Assembly: GCF_964204645.1 (NCBI RefSeq)
Contig: NC_134034.1
Location: 9,913,414 to 9,977,413, forward strand
Source: Tubulanus polymorphus
Lineage: Eukaryota; Nemertea; Palaeonemertea; Tubulaniformes; Tubulanidae
Length of the DNA: 64,000 nt
Direction of reading: 5' to 3'
Shown: positions 57,616-64,000 of the stretch, in pieces
How the letters are laid out: each line of letters opens with the position of its first letter
Numbering within the stretch: the stretch's first letter is position 1
The notes under the pieces: model-generated
Seen by the model: only the letters and a program-made list of their open reading frames with translations
Told to the model about the DNA's origin: nothing
Database searches by the model: none
Position numbers and translations under genes: made by a program

Positions 57616-58389
57616 GTGAGTTTCATCAAAGTTGAACAGACCTAACTTGAGTAGGGGTCTACTGCCTATGCTTGAAAGCGTATTACCTGGTCCACGGTTT
57701 TAGTGGTGTTTAGTGGTCATGTACATGTGACATTCAAAAATAAATGGTTTCAGGAAAAATTTCTATAATGTGATAAAATTGGGACGAGAGATTTTTCTTT
57801 TTTGTGGAATATAGTTTTTCATCGGTATGATATTGAAAGGTATGAGAATGATATGTGATATAAGACGAAAAGGATAAGGACTTTATTTCATCATTTGTTT
57901 TGAGAAAATGCAGAGTCCCCTGGGGAGTCCCCTGCAGAGGTCCCCTGCAATGCGGAGGTTACGTATATCGAGCACCACATGAAAACACTGATGATATATA
58001 TCAATATGTATATATATGATATTATTTTTCGATATAATGATTGAAAAGAAATTTTGATGTGCATAAAATCTAGTCATTAGAAATATATGAGCATTTCATA
58101 TTAGTTTGAACCAGCAGTAATTAACCTGGAACCAACACTAGTTTTCATTTTCAATGAATATCTCTTGCTTTAGGGGATTGCTCTAATTTTACTCATAATT
58201 GGAATTGTGGAATTTTGCTTGTGTCACGGAATTCGGGTTGTTATTTGAGGAGATTTAATGAAATGCAGTTATCAATCAACCGGCCGCCTTTACCCTGCGC
58301 GGGGTTCGGTCACGATTTGTCATTCATATGGAGATGTAAATTCCTCAGGTCCGGACAGGGGACCTGGTGATGTCTGTTTTTAACGACGG
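57616..58389. other. Intergenic, no gene seen
   Basis: AT-rich. A short CCCTGGGGAGTCCCCTGCAG stretch at 57915-57950 resembles the intron 7 minisatellite unit. Confidence 0.4.
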
Positions 58390-58885
58390 CCATGGAATGG
58401 GTACAAACAGCAGATTACCTATTGGGTGGGTACAGAAAACAGATTACCTATTGGGTGGGTACAGACAACAGATTGCCTAGTAGGTGGGTACAGACAACAG
58501 ATTGCCCATTGGGTGGGTACAAACAGCAGATTACCTATTGGGTGGGTACAGAAAACAGATTACCTATTGGGTGGGTACAGACAGCAGATTACCTATTGGG
58601 TGGCTACAGACAGCAGATTACCTATTGGGTGGGTACAGACAACAGATTTTATGAGTGGATGCAAGATATAAACAACAAATTGTCTGAAGGGGGTACAGAC
58701 AGCAGATTGCCTGAGTAAATTTTCTGAGGGTGTGCAGACAGCAGATTTTCTGAGGGTTGCAGGGTACAAATAGCTGATTGGTTGAGGGTTGTAGGGTACA
58801 GATAGCTGATTGGTTGAGGGTTGCAGGGTACAGATAAGTGATTGGTTGAGGGTTTGCAGGGTACAGATAGCTGATTGGTTGATAG
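58390..58885. repeat. 29-bp minisatellite
   Basis: Unit GGGTACAGACAACAGATTAC-CTATTGGGT repeats about nine times to 58650 and then continues in a diverged form with GATAGCTGATTGGTTGAGGG. Open frames on both strands are artefacts. Confidence 0.9.
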
Positions 58886-59028
58886 CTGCATCATAACTTT
58901 TTAAGAATACGGTTACAATTATCTTTCCGAAGTTAAAACATACATATATGCGAATCATCCGCGAACTTTCCAACCAATCACCAGCTATTATGTAAATTAG
59001 CGCTCAGGTCACAAGTTGTAGATTGTAA

Positions 59029-59059
<31 letters not shown>

Positions 59060-59708
59060 CACACACTCACACTGTGTACAGACTGTTGTGTTTAAATGTA
59101 TAGCGATATAGATATCGTCGAATAATTTTCCGGGAAAAAAAAGTTGCCGTAATTTTTCGATTAGCACCTGAGAGTTACAGGTTACCCTAAACTGGTAATG
59201 TTTGTAGATAATGCGAGTATGAATAATAACGGTATACATGTATAAATCGGTTGAATATGATTATATACGAATATTGAATTTGTTGTAATTTCGTGGAACA
59301 AAGAGCAGCGATGCCTATTCCAATTCAAAATGGCGGCCTACCTCTGGTTCCCACGGAACAGGGAATTCGGAAAAAAACTTGGGAATTCCCAGTTTGGAAA
59401 TATTTGGGAATTTGAAAAAATTTTCCTCAAATCAGTAATATTTTGGATAGTCATCTTCATTTCACGTATTGCATTTGCCGAGTGCAACTTTCTTCAGTGA
59501 TTTCTTTTGAGAATCATCTTTATCCTTTTTTCATCACTAAAATGTTGACTGTAGTATGATGATATCTGTTCATTCCATTTGGGCAAATTGAAAAATCACC
59601 CATGAATTACTTTGGAAAAACTTGGGAATTTCTAGTTCATGTAACTGTGGGAACCACGCCTACGATAATCTGTATACACTAGACCTTACGTTACTCCGAC
59701 CATAGATG
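58886..59708. other. Intergenic, no gene seen
   Basis: (TA)n at about 59036-59060. A sequence CATGTAACTGTGGGAACCAC at about 59638 recurs near 40910, a minor dispersed repeat. Confidence 0.4.
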
Positions 59709-59998
59709 TTTAACCCTTTCAGTGCGTCTACACCGCAGTGCAGTGTATAAATCAGTGATAGATTTTGCTAGTACACCGCACTGTGGTGTATTGATGTAAT
59801 TAGTAATTATCTCTATTGAAAGATGGCAGCACCTGTCAAATATAGTGAAATATCAGTAACTAACGATACACTGCACCGCGGTGTAGACGCACTGTAGTGG
59901 TATTCCCGTTATTCAACACACTAGGGTAGAATTTTTTCAAATTCTCAAATTATCTCTAGCACTATAGGGTATTAACTAGTCAGCACTGAAAGGGTTAA
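59709..59998. mobile_element. piggyBac-like MITE, copy 2
   Basis: TTAACCCTTTCAGTGCGTCT on the left and AGCACTGAAAGGGTTAA on the right form perfect 12-bp TIRs next to TTAA. The interior aligns with 56004-56289 (GAAAGATGGCAGCACCTGTC shared). Confidence 0.82.
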
Positions 59999-60336
59999 AC
60001 TGGACGCCCATGCTCCGACAGAGTGGGCTGGCTAAGTTGGTCCGATATAAGCCAAGTCCGAGTTGAGGAAAGGAAATATATGTTAGGAAATCGCAAAAAT
60101 TGTTTCGTTTTTGCCCGACTTAATCTAAAGTCAGGAGTAGGGCAGATTTGATGTATCCATTTAAGTAGGTCGAAGTTGGTGACATGATTTCATTTACCCG
60201 GTAGTAGTTTTAGCAGAATTTATATTTGCATTTCTTATGAGCTGAAAATTTGGCACGAATTGTGGAGATATTTTCATCGTCATCGTAATTCGTGAATTAA
60301 CGCGCAAACTTAAATTCAAATTGTAGAAACGTTTGA

Positions 60337-60637
60337 CAGGTTTCGGTTGGTCTCTACCGATTCCGACGCATTCTACTCGATCTATCCCGGAATAGCGTAA
60401 TCCGTAAACCTGATAGAAACGAACTCTCTACCGGCCGCTTCTATCAGGTTAACAGATTATGTTATTCCGGGATAGGTAGAGCGTATTGTGGTAGCAAATA
60501 ACACAAGAAAATTGCGGAATCGGATGAGACAATGGAAACCCTACCGGACTCTCTACCGGTCGCTTCTATCAGGATTACACAGATTCCTGGAATAGGTACG
60601 GCGTATTCCGCAATCGGTAGAGACCAATCGGAACCTG
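60337..60637. mobile_element. 301-bp inverted-repeat element, about 26-bp TIRs
   Basis: CAGGTTTCGGTTGGTCTCTA at the left is inverted at the right as TAGAGACCAATCGGAACCTG (one mismatch). CTCTACCGG-CGCTTCTATCAGG motifs repeat within. Non-coding. Confidence 0.7.
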
Positions 60638-62419
60638 CCGTTAGTTTCCTATACGCGTATGATTGTGCAATTATTTAAAATCGGGCATTTCTTTCTTTCT
60701 TGTTTTATAAGATATGTAAATCAGGTATAATCGACGAATGTAAAAAGTTCGAATTCGTCTTGATTTTCGTGTATTTTGTGTAAATATGGTAAAATACGCG
60801 CTGTGAATCGGTTGAATAAGTTGCTAGAATGTATTCGGGTCCCATTTTTCCGGTCCCGAATTTCGGATTTTCTAAAAATCAATTTGCGGATCGAGGGGCT
60901 TCGAACTTCTACCGTTATGTCGACAGAGTGGTCAATCAGTCTTGCAAATAAGACGCTCATCCTCCCCTCCCAAATTGCATCTTTATGGACATGTTTTTTT
61001 TTCTCTGAATCAAACTACTACCGCGATACACTGGAGCCATTACCGTAATATAAAAGCTTGCTCATTCAAGGACTGAAAATTCGACACCTCGTCGAGGTCC
61101 AAGTTTTAGCCTATATCTTACAAATTCTCTTATTCCAATCGTAAAACGAATTGTTTTTAGAGTGTATGCTCCAATTCGTATCATGGTAACGACCCCTTCC
61201 TCCTCCGAATACCCCCCATCGCGCTGTACCTGATTGAGAGAATTAACGGTCCTCTGAGGTGAGCAGAGTCCTGTGCGTAGTCCCGAATACGATTTTCAGA
61301 TCTTTGTTAAACCCGAAAGAAGCCTAGAAGTTCAATTATTATAGTTTTATGGTCACCAACTATAATATAGCATTTATCGTGTATGAAAATCAGAAGCGAA
61401 TCGACGGGTTTTTCTTTTCGATTATTTGCTCAATTCGTTCCGCGTGTAATTTTTTTAAATTTCTTTCGATCATCGAATATCAGAGAAAACGAAATGTATA
61501 ATCGTGTATCGTTGAGTATTCGTCGCGACTGACTGGCGTTCTCGCCGGCCTGTCGGGAAATTCGCCCGCGTTTATCATTCCTGATCATGACGTTTCTTCA
61601 TTTCGGAAATATCATGTAAAAACTATTATAGAAAAGACAATAAATCTAGCGAGTAAATTTTCGTTCGCTGGTTTAAACTCATTGATCATTATTATTGTAA
61701 TGATGACGATTATGATTATTATTTTTCTTTTTTTTCGTTACCGTGAAGCGTTTGTTCTTGTTGTTCTGAATCTTAACTCATATACCGTTTCTTATACGTT
61801 TAAAAGAATAAGATACGTTATAAAGGTTATATGGAATAAAATGGCAGTTGTTGAATGTGATAATTATTATTATTATTATTATTATCATCATTATTATTAT
61901 GAGAACGTTTTACTTGATTGAGATATTTTGTTGTTTTTATGAGAATAAATTTGGCTAAATGTATATGATCATATACATGTATATGAACTACTATATATGT
62001 AGTGCTCTTGTGCCTACCCCCTCGTGGTAGCTCGCTTTGCCTCGTAATTGACGGGGCTAGGACCTATATCATGTTACTCGGATCATCTGGCTTCATTGTC
62101 TAGTGGTAAATAAAAGTGTAAGTTCTAAAATATTGCCAGCGTTGTTCAAATGCTTTCTTTTTTTTTCGTTTATGCGTAATGAATGCTGTTACGTCATGAT
62201 GTTTGTCAACTATGGCTGGAGACTTGCCAATGTTGGCGATAACGGGTTTTCTGCCTTGTGGTTAAAAAGTCCTTTTGGGAAGCGTACAAGATTTCAATTA
62301 GTCTTTAATACCAGCTCATAACATACGGCTATTTTGATGAAGCGCCACCTAGGGGTCAACACATCTACGGGCTATTGGATACAGTCCACTACGTATAAAC
62401 AGGGAAGTGTCACTTCCCT
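60638..62419. other. Intergenic, no gene seen
   Basis: AT-rich with ATT/TTA simple repeats at 61690-61720 and 61860-61905. Several AATAAA hexamers occur but no upstream coding sequence explains them, unless the HDAC 3' UTR is very long. Confidence 0.4.
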
Positions 62420-62930
62420 GGGGCCGGTTGCCCAAAGGTTGGTTAAACTCCTAACCGTTGGTTAAATCTCTAACTGACAGTTAAACTATTTACCGTCGGT
62501 TAGATTGGGTTGCTCGAAAACTTAACCAACGGTTAAATTCCCTAACCACTGGTTAAAATTAAACGACCTATGGGGCTATGTTAGGTTCCTTATAACCAGT
62601 GGTTAAAAATGGCCAGCGTAGTTTTTTATTGCCTACATTTGGCTACAACAGAGTAAATCGACAGTGATTCGAACATCTAAATCAATTTTCGGATGAATGT
62701 TTAAGAGAATGATTGCGTTTTGGGATAAACTTTATAGCTGAACTTTTACGCGAGGAGCCACGGATAGAAGTCACGCTAGAATATTACCTTTCAATCAAGC
62801 GTTGCAATCTTTTTCTGTAAAATTGGCTTTTTGAATTTTCTTGTCATTATTAATCAAAACAGACTCCATTTTAACCGGTAGTTAAGAACTTATCCACCGG
62901 TTATCTTAACCAACCTTTGAGATGTTCCAT
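62420..62930. mobile_element. Inverted-repeat element with TTAACCAACCTTT ends
   Basis: AAAGGTTGGTTAA (62434-62446) is inverted at 62906-62918. GGGGCCGGTTGCCCAAAGG precedes the left arm. Inside, the GTTGGTTAAA and ACTGGTTAAAA motifs recur in both orientations. Non-coding; MITE-like. Confidence 0.6.
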
Positions 62931-64000
62931 GTTTGGTCAAAATAACGAAGATATGGTGTCCTCTGGTGGCAATTGTATGAACTAGAAAACCGCAGATATT
63001 TTTGGCAGATTTCACAGCATATGTTTATACTCATATACCAAGTTGAGTGATTTCTATAATGAAATGAATGAATGACGTGCGAAAAACCGATCTACTAAGT
63101 TCAGTTTTTTCAAAATCTACGCCTCCAAGTGGTCAGACAAAGGGTTCGTTTTATCAAGTACCGGTACATGTCCAGGTAATGCCATTAGTAGAAATGGAAA
63201 AATGCATTTAGCGTTTTGTAGGAAGTTTGTTATATGTTGCTATATGTCACTACTGGCCTGTGATTTCAGTGAGGTTGCACATTGTAGTGAGCACTGCTCG
63301 AAGTTCTATACGTAAATTCATATGGCAGGATCCAGCGAAAAAATGGATTCTACGCAAATAGATCTTAGGTAATGCCTGGTGTAATGGGACGTTACTTAGA
63401 AATTCTACATCTTAAATAGTTTTTTTTAATGACACGAGCGAAAGACGGCTTTACGTTAACAAAAACGAATCAGTCGATGAATTTATCAGATATTTTGCTA
63501 GAAATAACTGAATCAATCAATCGATGATTGTTTGTTTACCGAGTAATCATCGCACTTTACAATAGTTATACATGAAACCACAAATTATTTGAAATACCAT
63601 TGCAATACAAGAACATAAAAACATAGCGAGAGACATTATTCATGGTAAAAGCTTTCCTAAAAATTTGTTTTGAGGTTGGCGTTTAAAAGCATCGACGGAT
63701 TCCCGAATACGGTAAAACATTCCATCTCAGCGATCGTTATATTCATTTAGAAAGTAGGCCGGCATTTGACTCGAAATTTACGTTCAATTATTATGGTAGA
63801 TTTTTTTTGTATTTTTATACGTGTACAACTGTCGTAAATGATATACAGACTTCGTTGCAATCAAGAGGGTCTGAAAACGATCAGGGTATTCAAATTGTTT
63901 GCTTCAATCATTAGTTTTCGATCAAGTTCAATATTCCATATGCTGGGTGTATAGAGGTGGCGTCGCGTCAGTGTTTTATCATGCGGTAACTTTGATAATT
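62931..64000. other. Right edge of window, no gene seen
   Basis: AT-rich sequence without long open frames, arrays or recognisable elements. Confidence 0.4.

Noticed and set aside
58392-58973. Open frames on both strands in the 58.4-59.0 kb region
   Set aside because: They translate the 29-bp satellite; no start context or domain.
62060-62130. tRNA-like TTGTCTAGTGGTAAATA
   Set aside because: Resembles a tRNA D-arm only; no box B or acceptor stem follows.

Overview
This window is nuclear DNA of an invertebrate animal, most likely a lophotrochozoan (mollusc, brachiopod or annelid grade). The evidence is GT-AG introns, a GRL101-type LDLa/LRR G-protein-coupled receptor of the kind best known from snails, a class IIa histone deacetylase, a tRNA-derived SINE, MITE-like inverted-repeat elements and very many private minisatellites. 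I see no prokaryotic operon, CRISPR array or virus. The phylum is an inference; I cannot fix it from the sequence alone.

Two genes are well supported. (1) On the minus strand, 9048 down to 1414, three coding exons join in phase to a receptor of about 1917 residues: signal peptide, CUB-like regions, two C-type-lectin-like domains, about six LDLa modules, leucine-rich repeats and a 7-transmembrane domain. (2) On the plus strand, 28871-54383, lies a class IIa HDAC (HDAC4/5/7/9 orthologue). I resolved 21 coding exons (36870-54383, 1110 aa) with every splice phase matching, plus an alternative 5' end (TATA/Inr at 28839-28874, start codon 29049, 21-nt microexon at 31765) that splices in frame to exon 2 and gives about 1067 aa. 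All three 14-3-3 motifs, the MEF2-binding helix, the zinc ligands and the catalytic His pair are present. The catalytic-loop residue that is His in vertebrate class IIa enzymes is Tyr here.

Layout: 1-845 satellite; 1414-9048 receptor; 9.1-28.8 kb gene-poor, with inverted-repeat elements, SINE, minisatellites, a possible upstream receptor exon (11612-11858) and a possible Cys-rich exon (20483-20642); 28.8-36.9 kb HDAC alternative promoters and first introns, with a 1.6-kb purine array, pyrimidine tracts and a 109-bp satellite; 36.9-54.4 kb HDAC body, in which about half of the introns carry their own tandem array; 54.4-64 kb HDAC 3' UTR and intergenic DNA with two piggyBac-like MITEs, further inverted-repeat elements and two more arrays.

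The most unusual signal is a set of three short hammerhead-ribozyme-like cores (11944-11975 minus, 32632-32666 minus, 51145-51179 plus). Their helix-II sequences differ but all can pair, and two of them sit inside inverted-repeat elements. They resemble the small hammerhead variants known from Penelope-like retroelements.
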